From the NCBI GenBank assembly GCA_022495005.1, contig JAGYXB010000559.1:930001-994000 (forward strand): a stretch of DNA of 64,000 nucleotides, read 5' to 3'. The stretch is from Rhyacophila brunnea. Lineage: Eukaryota; Arthropoda; Insecta; Trichoptera; Rhyacophilidae. Positions 48,327 through 60,103 of the stretch are shown here, in pieces. Position numbers and translations under genes: made by a program. Under the pieces are notes generated by a model. That model was not told the DNA's origin, did not search any database, and worked only from the letters and a program-made list of their open reading frames with translations. Position 1 is the stretch's first letter. The number at the start of each line of letters is the position of its first letter.

Positions 48327-48410
48327 TGTATTGAGAATGTCCTGTGAAACTGAAATAAAACCTACGTTTCTATCGAGAATGTCCTGCGAAACTGAAATAA
48401 AACCTACGTA
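48327..48410 (+). repeat. Tandem duplication, two units of about 42 bp
   Basis: GAGAATGTCCTGTGAAACTG plus AAATAAAACCTACG is followed immediately by a second unit with one change (CCTGCGAAACTG). The low divergence indicates a recent duplication. Confidence 0.85.
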
Positions 48411-48414
48411 TTAT

Positions 48415-51210
48415 AATATTGTACTGTGTTTTATTTTAATTAATACACTGTCTTTACACTAATGATGTACGGTTAATTAGGTAAGTACACTAAACAAATA
48501 TAAAATTATCATCTCTAATAATAAAATCTCTTAGAAACGTACCACAAAAAGTTGTTGAGCGAATTATAGTAATGAAGATTGTTTTAATCAGCCAATACAT
48601 ATTTGGTACATAATTCTGCATATTAGAAGTAGATATTTTGCCATTTGTGGAATGATTTGAGAGTCAGTATATACAATTGAAATCCTTTTCCAGTATTTGA
48701 TAGCGACTTGTTGCAATGATAATAATTGCCAACCCGATACAGGGGGGGCGCATTCATGATACGTTAATCCTGTCAGTAACTTTAATCGACGCCTTTAATC
48801 CTTTCTATGCCGCAATTAGTTAATTGATAGTAATTAACATAAGAATCGGTGTAATTAAGGCGTCCAAAGACGCTCTTGGCACTTAACCGGTTAATAATGT
48901 TGCCTGTGATAAATGTTTATCTCGTGGGGTATGTACTGGGTACCCGTCCGTACTCCGACATCCGCATTGAAACGAAGACTTTCATCGGCCGGCCGACCTT
49001 CGCGAGACGATTGTCTGATCGCGGGCGTAGGTCGGTCGCCGTGCGAATCGACACAAGACGTTTCCTTTGTTGTTGTTTTATAATCGAATCCGCTTATAAT
49101 TCCATGCTAATTGGTATAATGTAATGCTGTTCCCACAGATTTTGTTAAATGTGTGCGGCTCGTTCAGAAGCTGTTGGCCTCCTTTACCTTCTTACGATAT
49201 CGATTTTCAAAATAGTCTTGTTCCACACCTGTGGATTGTTGTATTGTAATATATACAGGGAAATAGTCGAAATTTACATAATAATCAACGATTACGTTAC
49301 TACTCGAGTTTTCGGTAATACGTTTAGGTACTGAGCGACAACAAGAAATCGGCAATAACAGGAAGTCGCTATAGTCGCATATTATAGTAGAGTTCTCAGT
49401 GACATACCTGTCATCGCGGCAACGCGTGCTAGAGGCATGTTTAAATTATGTATCAGCTCTCTTTTCAGTTGCGACTCCTTTTCTTCTTCGCAATAAACCA
49501 AAAAATGAACTAATAATAATTCTAACATCACTCCTGATCGTTTAAAACATATTTTTACTATAATAAGTTTCAGATTACATATGTTAATTGATAGATCCGT
49601 ACATCACGGGAGCGTAAAATGAAATGATAAGCTTGAGCGCGTTCCTCATTTAAAAACGGACGTGTGATTAGCTTTACTGGAGGGGATTGTTAGTTCACAG
49701 TTATAACACGTGGACAAGAAATGCTTGTTCGACAGTAGGTACTAACACCCTCTTTTTGTGACGACACCGCTGTATAATCAAACATATTATATTATACATA
49801 CTTATATTGTAATATCTACTGTTTCTCAATAAATCTGTTATTCAGTGACTAGTTAGTCTTACAATGATCAATGTTCATCGTGAACCTCCTTACAAAAAAA
49901 CATTCCACCTCTCTCTCCAGAGATTCGTCCGGAGTCGAAAGGCGGTTAGTTAGGACATGCCTTAATATTTTAGAGTAGGTATTTGCATGTTCAAAAGACT
50001 GACAATTTTATAAAAATGCATTGCAACGATTTTCTGATCTTAACCACTCGCATAGATTGTGTGTTTTTTTGTGTCAGATTAATAACATAAAAATGCGAAA
50101 TTCAGACGCCGTAGTCCGAGTTTTTGAAGCCAGTTTTACTCAATGAAGATTATGCCATAAAACGCAAGAAATACAAAGCCCGACATGTGCTTTCAAATAT
50201 TTCCAATAGTTTTCGTCCCAAACTTTATTGCATATTATCTATACATAGGTCATAATTAATGAAAATACTACTCCACACTCGAGAATTTTATCCTCTTACA
50301 CCCTCGTACAGATGGTAACCCAATATTTGTGTTTCCTGGAATACTTGGGCTACTCATTTCTTCCGATTTAGTCTTGATACTCCGACCGGCCCTTCAGTCC
50401 TGGGCATCCAACGAACATCATTTGAGAACTGATATAGATGTGTCGCAAAATCTTTCTTTCGAAGCTGTCCAGTGGTAGTACGGATAATTAATTATTGGTT
50501 AATCTGACTTGTCTTCGCATAGTAATATTATCTACTATTTTCAAGAATATATTCGTTGAACAGAATCTAATTACTCGCATTATATTTTGAAATAAAATAT
50601 CACGCGCTGCTTACTGTAGTTATATTAAATGATACGTGTGTGTGTAATCTTAGATAAGAATACACGCTCATTATCTAAATACTTCGATATGGAGAAGGAA
50701 AATACTGTATATAATATAGCTTGGAAAAATATAAAATTCCACCTGACTCATATTTAGCAGTTTACCGTTACATGAAGTCAAACGTCACAATATTACACAT
50801 CTGATTATTTTCTTAAATTCTCATGGATTCTTCAGTATAGTTACATTCTCCCAGAAGCGTTTTTTACAAAAACAATTAATTAATGTTATAATATCTCCAA
50901 CGCCGTTTTTACAGTAATACCGTATTTGTTTCTTGCTGAATACCGAGTAATTTACCCACCACAGGTAAGTAAGTGCACGAGATTTCTCTTGCAATATTGG
51001 CGGCGGTCGACCTTTGCGGGAGAGTTTCCCATAAGAGATTAGAATTACCGATTACCAAAGACCTTTTCGTCGAACCGGAAACGAACAATTCGAGAAGAAA
51101 CTCGGGATATTAAAAAGCACACTTTTCGATCACGACTTGATCTTGCCTTTACCTACACAGTTCCATACATATTGTCTATACTCGGCAGAATATTCAATAT
51201 TTTATCGACA
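48415..51210. other. Non-coding stretch with GC/CpG-richer islands
   Basis: No coding gene recognised. The block 48750-49120 joins TAAT-rich words (GCAATTAGTTAATTGATAGT) with a CpG-rich part (CATCGGCCGGCCGACCTTCG). A further GC-richer block is at 50985-51130. Frames at 48876-49124 plus and 49149-49355 on both strands lack family motifs. Conserved regulatory DNA is one reading, without direct proof. Confidence 0.4.
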
Positions 51211-51213
51211 GAG

Positions 51214-51473
51214 AATATCGTCTCTGTTCTGGCAGAACACACTAACTGGAGAATACTAGTTTTGAGTAATTTGACTTTGAAGTTGTTAAAATGTTTGAAA
51301 TGGTCTATCATGTGAGTTTATTAAGTAATCGTAAAAAGGATGACTCTAAAATAAAGACTGTTTATTTATTAAGAAGGTTTTCAGACGGTAAAGTTTGAAA
51401 TAAGGAACATTTTGGTACTAACTCAATGTCATTTTTTCGAATTAGTGTCTTCTGCCAGAACAGTGACGATATT
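51214..51473. mobile_element. Inverted-repeat element (about 260 bp)
   Basis: The left end AATATCGTCTCTGTTCTGGC continues AGAACACACTAA; the right end, reverse complemented, AATATCGTCACTGTTCTGGC continues AGAAGACACTAA. The two agree at nearly every position over more than 30 bp. The interior is AT-rich and non-coding. This is a MITE-like structure; the transposase family is not identifiable from the ends. Confidence 0.8.
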
Positions 51474-51474
51474 A

Positions 51475-53090
51475 TAATTTCATAATAATATTTTCGTATT
51501 ATTTAGTTAATCTTTTGTAAACTTCGGGTGATATCTTTTTGGTATCTATCAATCACCATGCTTTTTATTAAGGATCTGTACTATGCTCCGCTTTCGATGC
51601 TCGAACACTCCATCGTTATTTATTACTTTTTTTATTGAACTTGTAGACACTCATATAGAAAGAACAATAGAAGGACGGCGACTAATCAAAAGTCAACACT
51701 AGTCCTGACACTACTGGCAATACTTTGATTGAAGACTTGTTCCAGAGAGTTTCCTGGAAATACTCCGCCAGAATCAAGATGCATGCATCGGTCAAACTGC
51801 ATACAGAATGTCATAATACCTAGGATTTTATCTAGGCCGTATATCGCCATGCAGCGGAACTAGATGGCTAATTTCGATGGTAGTGCTAGTTATTTCTTAA
51901 CTTCGAATGCAATGTGGCAACTGGTTTGCAGTAAATGAAAATATTCCATTATATAATATTTCGTTCATTTTACCAACATTTTTTTTTTCAAAACGAAACA
52001 GTTACCATATTGGCATATTGCATATTGCGAGTGAAATTTACGAAGGTAGTAAACTTTATCGATTTAAAAATAACTTAGTATAGTTGTTAGGAAATTTCTG
52101 CGTGGTAGCAATATCCTGAGTATCTTAATCACGTTCGGATTGCGATGATTTTGGTGTCATATCAAATTCGTTATATTATTTTTCTATAGTGAGATATTGA
52201 TGTTGTATATTATAACGAAATCATTGAGTGATTTTAATATCACTTATTATTTCGGCCTTCTAGGTCGCTTGTTGGTCGATCGGCGCAGAATGCGTTGTTA
52301 TTTTTTCTTCTTGAGTTATGACGGGTTTTGCCGTCCGACAAGAAGAGATGCGCTTTGTTCCGGCAGGGCGGGCGAAGGACGCCGAGGCGGCGACGCCCGC
52401 TGTGTGCGCGACTCGAGACGATTTTTCTACCACCGCCGTCGCCTATCTGGCGATGTGGCACCATGCCTGATAAAAGTGATAAATGAAATGCCTTTCAGAC
52501 TGTTCACATTAATATCAATATCGTATCGAGCTTCATCGCCGTTGTCGTGCGTTAACTTTTACTTTTTTTTATTAACTATAAAATTATTCAGTCTGCTTTA
52601 TATTTTCTGTCATTAATTTTAATGCTTGAATTTATTTGTAAATATATTATTTTATTTAACCTTTTATTTACACCAGGTACATACTGTCAAACGATATAAA
52701 AATCTTATTATTTAATTAATAATTGTATACTTACATATATATTATATTATATAACTTGACAGTCAAGTAAGTATGTATTTATGCACGATATTATACGATT
52801 TAAATAGCCAGCTAATAATAAAATGCATTTGTGTTCATAGAGAAACTTAGATAACTGAAATAAAAAAGGATAATGTTTCTAGTCATATTATATTATAATT
52901 TGATAGATGCGCAACAAAAATAAACATAAACATGACTTACAGCTCATTTTTAAATATGACAACATCTTCCAGCAGTGCATTTATGAGTCGTAAAACGTTT
53001 CCAACTGAATCATTGAACTTATATAAATATAAATGATCATTCAAAGATGCCAGTAGTATACGTACTTTTTGTTAATACAATCTTCTTCTT
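51475..53090. other. Non-coding stretch with a strong GC island at 52250-52470
   Basis: The island is the most GC- and CpG-rich sequence of the window (for example GGACGCCGAGGCGGCGACGC). A 139-codon plus frame (52197-52616) and a 74-codon minus frame both cross it, so openness is compositional. It could be a promoter or 5' untranslated region. No TATA or splice arrangement is clear. Confidence 0.45.
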
Positions 53091-53091
53091 G

Positions 53092-53268
53092 GTCGTTCCC
53101 TCATATTTTTATCTGTTGATTGTGACCACATTTCAATTGTGTCATCTTTTGAGCGACCAAGAATTTTCATCCCTCTCGATCCTCTGCTTCTCTTAAGCCA
53201 TGGTGAATGCTGCCTCTAGTCAGCTCCTTCATTCGGTCGCTCCACCGCGCCGACGCTCTTCGTCTGCT
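53092..53268 (-). mobile_element. LINE 3' terminal fragment, same family as 43 kb
   Basis: On the plus strand it starts CTTGGTCGTTCCCTCAT, then GTGACCACATTTCAATTGTG, CTTTTGAGCGACCAAGAATT and GTCAGCTCCTTCATTCGGTC, each matching 43040-43225. It therefore holds the last 55-60 codons of the reverse transcriptase plus the 3' end, in minus orientation, heavily 5'-truncated. It is more diverged than the 43 kb copy. Confidence 0.85.
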
Positions 53269-53269
53269 A

Positions 53270-55060
53270 CAATAAAGCTACATTACTTTGGGCATTTGTA
53301 TCATTTTCACCCCTTCCACGTTACACGTCACACATAGGAACTTAAAAAATATATATTTATTCTTCTTTCTGCTAACAAATCAATTTAATATGGTTCTGAA
53401 TTGTATCTTTTTTGCCAGAAGAATTTTTTGCAGTGCTCTGAAGGAATCTTTTAGTATATTTTCCTTTGATTTATCAAAACGCTACTTATCTTTTGTGTAT
53501 GTATTATAAGGAAACTATTTAAGTTCAACCATGGTATTTATACGTGAAAGCCACGTAGTATTTTTTTCTTTAAAATACCTAGTGATCATTAGTGAAGATA
53601 TTCTATTATATGTTATATAATTTCCGCATATTTGATGTCCGGAGCAATTGTGCAACATATTTTGCAATTTTTCATCGCTACATAGTTGCCTTTTTTTCTC
53701 TCAGCTATTATAGTTTTATGCAAGGTGCTCTTGCTTCTCTTTGATGACATAATTCGAAAAATATTTAAATTACAGTTAACACTTCAGACTCTTTCACTCG
53801 CTAATGAATGAGTTAATTCTTTTAATGCAGTTATTTCGAGACGTTCTCTGCAGAAAATGACCGTGGGACATACGGAATAGTTTAATTGTTGCAGTAGTCA
53901 TTAGTTTGTTCTTTTCGGTCGTAACGGCATTACTGTCAATGTTGTATAATACCCACTTCCGGGTTATTTACATAATGAAGGATTAATTTTATTTACAATA
54001 TAATACTGAGGATTAACAGATACCAGTTTGGATGACTGATTATTAATCGAACTCATTAAAATAACAAACTAACTTAATATGCGGATCGTTCGTCTGTTTG
54101 TATCATCCCAACCAAATAAAATGTATTTTACAGGTAAATTAGCATTTTCGATTGTAAGTAGAGCATACTATGAACCTCCAAGTAGTGTAGGTTATATTTA
54201 CAAACTTTTTACAAGGGAGGAACACCCATCCATTGATCCCAAACACACGATATCCCGAATTCAACGGTGAATGGACTTTGTAGCTGTCCAGTTCAATAAT
54301 AAAAAATAGTACCCTTGGCTGGTTTAGGGACGTGGATGCCTGAAGCACTAATTTATTTATATTAAAAATATCAATGTATTCATTTTCTATAAAAAACATG
54401 GATGGATGACATTTTATTATAATTATATTATATTAGTGGTTTTTTGTGTTAAAGTAGGTACGTATGTATTTGTTTGACTAATTATGTTACAAATCCTTTT
54501 GATATTAGTTGCAGAGATTTTGTAATAGTTTGGGTAATATTATAAACTTTTTTGTTAGAAATACCCATCTTATAAATATGTATTTATAACTTTATAATGT
54601 TTATTACTGGTTTGATTTTTGACTTGAACGAGTCCTAATTTTAAATCTTCTGATGAATTGATTGCTTCATCCGCATCAATCTGCTGATTTAATATTAAGT
54701 GTATAAATCTCCATACACCCCCCCCCCCCATACATCCCCAATATGTCATCCATTAGAATATTTTTTTTTCTTTGTCCACTAAATCGTCTGATGATGATGA
54801 CAGCGGATAATTTTCCATCAAACTTCATTTAGTGTAATGAATTTAACATTGAAATCAAGTGCCTCGATTTGTTCCTTTCCGCGTTGAATGAATTCGTTTG
54901 GAACCCGTGTACGCGTGCATCAATAATAATTGTCTCTAAATGGATTCGATAGTCGCATTATTGAGATTAATTAATTGTTTTCTTAGCACCAAGACGCCGC
55001 ACGATTCGACATCAACCGCAGTGGAGTGGTGTGTTTTTTTGACTGCCGTCGAATTATTGT
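53270..55060. other. Non-coding stretch
   Basis: No gene recognised. Contains a run of 12 C at 54718-54729 and a GC-richer block at 54860-55030 with TAAT-rich words. Overlapping frames at 54079-54270 plus and 54139-54399 minus lack family motifs. Confidence 0.4.
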
Positions 55061-55065
55061 AAAGA

Positions 55066-55200
55066 TTGCATATCTTCTTCTTCGACGGCGCTACAGCTCA
55101 AGTTGAGCCCTGGCCTCCTCCACCGTCGTCCTCCAGCCGGAACGGTCCTCCGCTTGACTTTTTCCAGTTCCTGATTTTTAGCAGCTGGTTGGCAACTTTT
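55066..55200 (-). mobile_element. Possible LINE 3' tail
   Basis: On the plus strand TATCTTCTTCTTCGACGGCG is followed by CTACAGCTCAAGTTGAGCCC. Read on the minus strand this is a GC-rich segment closing in repeated GAAGAAGAA, the kind of microsatellite-like tail seen at RTE-type LINE 3' ends. No protein motif strong enough to prove it. Confidence 0.4.
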
Positions 55201-55204
55201 GTAA

Positions 55205-55360
55205 TGTTATCACCCCAAAAAGATTACACATATGAAGCCTTAATCTATACGTGCAAAATCATTGATGAAAACCGGTTTCAATTGTTAAGGGAAATTGAGT
55301 TATAAAAATTAGATACTATGTAATTTGTGTTTCTTCCTTCACCGAAGGATATACTATATA

Positions 55361-55394
<34 letters not shown>

Positions 55395-57115
55395 CTCTCA
55401 TGCATGGAATTCTTCCAAATTTTCTTTCAGTCGTACGAGATATATTTTACTTATTGTAAATATTCTTGATTTTCTAGGATGAAAATCATGTTATATCGCA
55501 CCTCGCAAGTAAACCGCCACAAGTCCAAACTTACGTGTTATGAGTTAATTACTATGTTTCATTGTCTATCGTTCATAGTATATGTACCGAAAATTTCATA
55601 TCTCATAAGTCATCAAATTCAAGTCAAAACTTCATTCAATATCTAAACATATTTCAAAAACATAGTACAAAAATGCGAAAAGTAAAAACTTCAAAGCTGA
55701 TTTTCTCTGTTTGACGTTTTTTGGATTGTGTTTAGTTTAGTTGCGATATATTCTAAAAATATATTTTTACATATATTATCTATTTATTTATTACTACATA
55801 ATACAAGTGAATATCATTTTGATCTAATTTTATCCGAGGTAATTAAGCAAAGAAGCATATCAGCGTAGTAAAAAGTGCAAAATTATAAAACGTACACTCG
55901 GATGATGGAGTTCTTCTACCATGTAAAAAATTAGTTCAATTAACGAGTAAGTACCTAGTCTTTTAACTATAATATATTGGATGACTACAGCGTTGTCTAT
56001 AATTAAGTGTCAGCTGGTCACGAGCGATCTACTTAATTAAATACTTAATAAAAAATTGTTTACAAGACGTGTCCTTATTAGTGGTGCTCATGAAAAAAAA
56101 TCATGTCTAAAATAATCTTCTGTAGATGGTGTGTTCTCCGAATCTTTTTTAAAACAAAGGATCCACTGTCATGAATCTGTGACCATTTACGTGTGACCAT
56201 TGACCTTCATCTATGAACACCACTGGATCTCAGCATCGACACACTAACGCAATGATATAACAATTTATCGTGGCGCTTGGTAAGTGCTTAGTACTAGAGT
56301 ACTATGCGAAGAGATACGTGTGAGCATTATTTTGTTTGGAGTAGTGTGCGGGTGGGCAGTGCAGGAATCCTCGGCCGCGACTTGCGTGGCGCTCAGATTT
56401 AACGGGGAATCGATTGTTGTGGTTTGTTTTGCATCCGCGGTATGCGAAGGTGGGTCTCTCTCTCGCTGTGACTCTTGATCACGAGCGTTTAATTGACGCC
56501 CTGCGACTCTCGGGCTGGCGTGGTCATTGGATTACATGAGCACATCGAGAATGACTCGGCGCATTGCTGAAAATGGCTTTCGCAACGCTATCCCAATCAT
56601 CAACGCTTGTCTTGTGGCTCGGTATCTGTATATATGTACTTGATTCGCTTTTTCATAGATTATTTAGTGTATTTTGGACATTTTTTGGTTTTAGTTACGT
56701 TAAGAATTTTCTCGGTCGCTTGCGAATTACTGTTCTCCCGTTTGGATTATCCAACGATTGAACATGTTCCTACTATAATTATTATACTTATTTTATAATT
56801 ACACTAATTATATAAAGAGTCTTCTTCTTGGGTCTAAACAATATTCTTGATCACCAAATATGCCTCAAAGTTCATTTTAACTTATGTTTTAACTGCTATT
56901 TATTCTTTGATCGAGATTAAAATAACGAATCAAATTATACGCGACGTTGTACATATTATTATGTACGTTTGTATATAATTATCTAATATTAATTAAATAG
57001 GTACTTATATCACTTTCTCACGAACGCACTGTCAAATTTCTGCCGACTCTTCTTTAGTTTAACTTATTAATTTTTTACTGAATAAAATGATTATCGTTGC
57101 ATGTTTAAAAATCTA
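55205..57115. other. Non-coding stretch with TA microsatellite and GC-richer block
   Basis: A TA microsatellite occupies 55362-55392. A GC/CpG-richer block lies at about 56260-56560 with frames lacking family motifs (56284-56478, 56564-56761). Nothing else recognised. Confidence 0.45.
55362..55392 (+). repeat. (TA)n microsatellite
   Basis: About 31 bp of uninterrupted TA dinucleotides. Probably length-variable. Confidence 0.95.
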
Positions 57116-57119
57116 GTTT

Positions 57120-57378
57120 TAGCTTAAGGCTATACCTCAGCTGAGGCATGGTCTAAAAAGATCGTGACCACGCGATGCGCCGATTGCGGGTCGCGGGTGC
57201 AAATGACGCAAGCCGAACGAAATATAATTTGTCATAAAAGTTCAACATGCGTCCTTTTTATGTTGTTTATTATTATATTCGTAATAATAATAGTATATGC
57301 ATTGACATTTTTTCTTTTTTATGTACATACGTAAAGTTTTTTAGTCATCTTTACTCGATTTAAGAATATTTTCATCCG
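57120..57378 (-). repeat. Dispersed repeat R3, copy B
   Basis: Inverted match to 38118-38335. It carries about 45 bp of GC-rich sequence absent from copy A (CGCGATGCGCCGATTGCGGG and onward) and a perfect CCTCAGCTGAGG palindrome next to one end. Confidence 0.75.
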
Positions 57379-57379
57379 A

Positions 57380-60100
57380 CACCATGACAAAATGAATCGA
57401 CGTGCAGACACCTCGACTATCGCTCTCCGAATGGCAACGCGGCCGTAATTTCGTTCCGCATACAGTTGAAAATTATTTACCGTTTCACTTATGTACGCTC
57501 TTAAGCCGAGAGGAATTTCTATAGTATCTTTAGTAAATACCCTACGAGTACCTATATTATCTTCTAACCGAATATATACAAGACGCAATAATATGTTATA
57601 TCTTGATATGTATATTTTGAAATAACGGTAGGCAGTGATTCTTTTTTCATTTTCATTTACATAATGATTTTTAACATTTTTTGTTATAAAATTGTTGTTT
57701 AATGTGTGATCAAGTGGTTTGCAATTTTAAGCACCATCAGATTGGTTCCTGTACTTATAGAGATTATTATAACACAGTAATTAAGTAACTTTACGCAAAA
57801 TATTTGGCGAAATCGATTTTGCCACAAATTGGATTTTACTAATGTATTAAAGTAGGTGGTGACACTGCTTATCAAGCGAGTAGTTTACAGCTGTTTCATT
57901 CCGATATTTAATGATACAATTCGTATCTCAATATAATTACGCATTTTTGTGACTGTAAATCTCGTCTGCAAAAAGTATTCCTAAACGTCTCATTACTTGA
58001 CATAAACGAACATTTAAATTAAGAGGTACAAAATACCACGGTAAGATAATATAAATAACACTGTGCTGCTAAAAACTATTGCCTCTCTCTCCCATTTTGC
58101 TATATGAAATCCTATCTGCTTCCATTATGGTATTCTCGATAATCTTGATGTACGAATGATGGGGTCGCCGCGGAGTGAAGGTCGCCATAAGCCTCTCAGC
58201 GTGGCGTCCATATTGTTTTGCGGCCGTACATTCCTCGGGCGTCATTCGATTTAATTACACAATTAAAACTTCGCTCGTTCGTACTTTTTTCAAAGATGAA
58301 ATATCATTTTGTTTCACAGTAGCGTTGTATCTGGATAGCGGAGAGAAATATTGCATTATATCAAGGCAAAATGAAGACAGCCGACTGATTTATGTATATT
58401 TTTGAACCATTATTCTAAGTGTTCATTGTGTTAATAATACGATCCTTTGAAATGTTGTGATGACAACTAGAACGATTTCAAAGAGCCCAAACAAAGTTGG
58501 TAGGCTTGTATAAAAATGCCTACCTTGTTTTGAAGGTGATGGAATATGTAGGTACCAACATTTTAATTAATGACTAACGATATGAACGCCTATGGACCAT
58601 AATCAAATCAGGACCAAACGAGTGTAGGTTTTTCATTATTATAATATGTTAAAGCTTTTTCTATCACAAGAAAATATAAAATTATCTCATTTGAAATACG
58701 TTCGCCGTTATTTGGTTTTCATATCGTCAGCTAAGGAAAACTTGTTCCGAAATAATTATTATCTTTGGGAATAATTTCCATATTATATTATATTTATTTG
58801 ATAAAATCAACGTAGGTGAAATCTTACAAAAGCTACATTTACGACCGTGTTAGAAATACATGGAAAATATATATGGTAGCGACTTTATGTTTTTTTTGTT
58901 TTGTTTAATTGCTGTAGCTAAATGCTTATCATTATATCAGTGCTGCGGATATCTTATCGTAGATCTGCGGAGCTACAAATTCTACCGCTTTACTTACAGA
59001 TCTATAACTGACTGCGAATTTAGGTTTTGAAATAGTTCTTGTTTGCATCGCCGTGTCTACAATGCAAAACACGACCATTCATTAGAATTAGTACAATATT
59101 GTATAGATAAGATCTGAATTTATTTTTATCGAGTGTTGTCTCTCGTGTTAAAAAAAATACTTCACTTGTCATACTAACATTTCCACGGCTTGTAAAATTT
59201 TATGTACACGATTTTTGAATAATTACAACACAATAAAACGTTTCTTATCGTTGCGTTATCTGATAAGAGGAGAACCACATTGATAAGACATTTTAATCAG
59301 GTATCTCCGTCGTTTATCTTCTGGTCACCTTGTAACTAGGGATTGTTTGTAATCACGGACAGAATGTTCAATCTCGGGATTTAGGGTTTCTCGATTATGA
59401 TGAATGAAAAATTTCACATATGGATACAATTTTACTACTATTTCGAAACACCTTAAAACAATTCTACAATAATTTTCCTGTTCTAGTACTTAATGAAAAA
59501 TAATAATGAGGTATGTAAGAATTTATATGTAGAGGAAAAAACAATATTACTTAATTAGCTTTACGATAATTTGCTATACATATTAAATTATAACGGTAGT
59601 TTCTTTAAATATTAATTAAAATAAAACACAGTACCTATGTAGTATTAATTAGTTCAATAATAAATAGGATCGGTCACGTTTATTATTTAACTTAGTGGAA
59701 TAATTAGTCCTGCATATTGTGTTTAGTTTAATTTGGTTTCAATTTTAAACTCTTACTTTCATTGAGTTATAGTAATGATTATTGGAATCATGAAATTACT
59801 CTATTTTCATCAGAATCATAATATTTAGGAACATAATATTAAAACCAATGTCGAAATATCAAGCGAGATCCCGGGATAGTAAACCCTATCTTTTGTACAC
59901 ATATATTATTATTGATGTGTCTTTCTTGATATATTGTCACCTCAATACAAATAATATTATGGACACACCCGTCGATAAACATTCAGTGTCACGTTTTGAT
60001 TGATTGCTCCATTAAATATTATAGGTATTGGATAGGTTCCGAATATTGTGGATTTGGAAGATGGTGTTCCATATTGATAATTTATTTCCACTAGTGGTTG
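57380..60100. other. Non-coding stretch
   Basis: No gene recognised. GC-richer block at 58150-58260. A short stem, GGTAGGC and GCCTACC, at about 58500-58524. The minus frame 57319-57588 partly overlaps repeat R3 and lacks family motifs. Confidence 0.45.
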
Positions 60101-60103
60101 GTA

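Noticed and set aside
52197..52616. 139-codon plus frame over the GC island
   Set aside because: The opposite strand is also open, the peptide is Arg-rich by composition, and there is no domain.
58490..58535. GGTAGGC/GCCTACC stem as a miRNA precursor
   Set aside because: Only seven continuous pairs, and these words are common in this AT-rich genome because of frequent GTAGGTA-type motifs.
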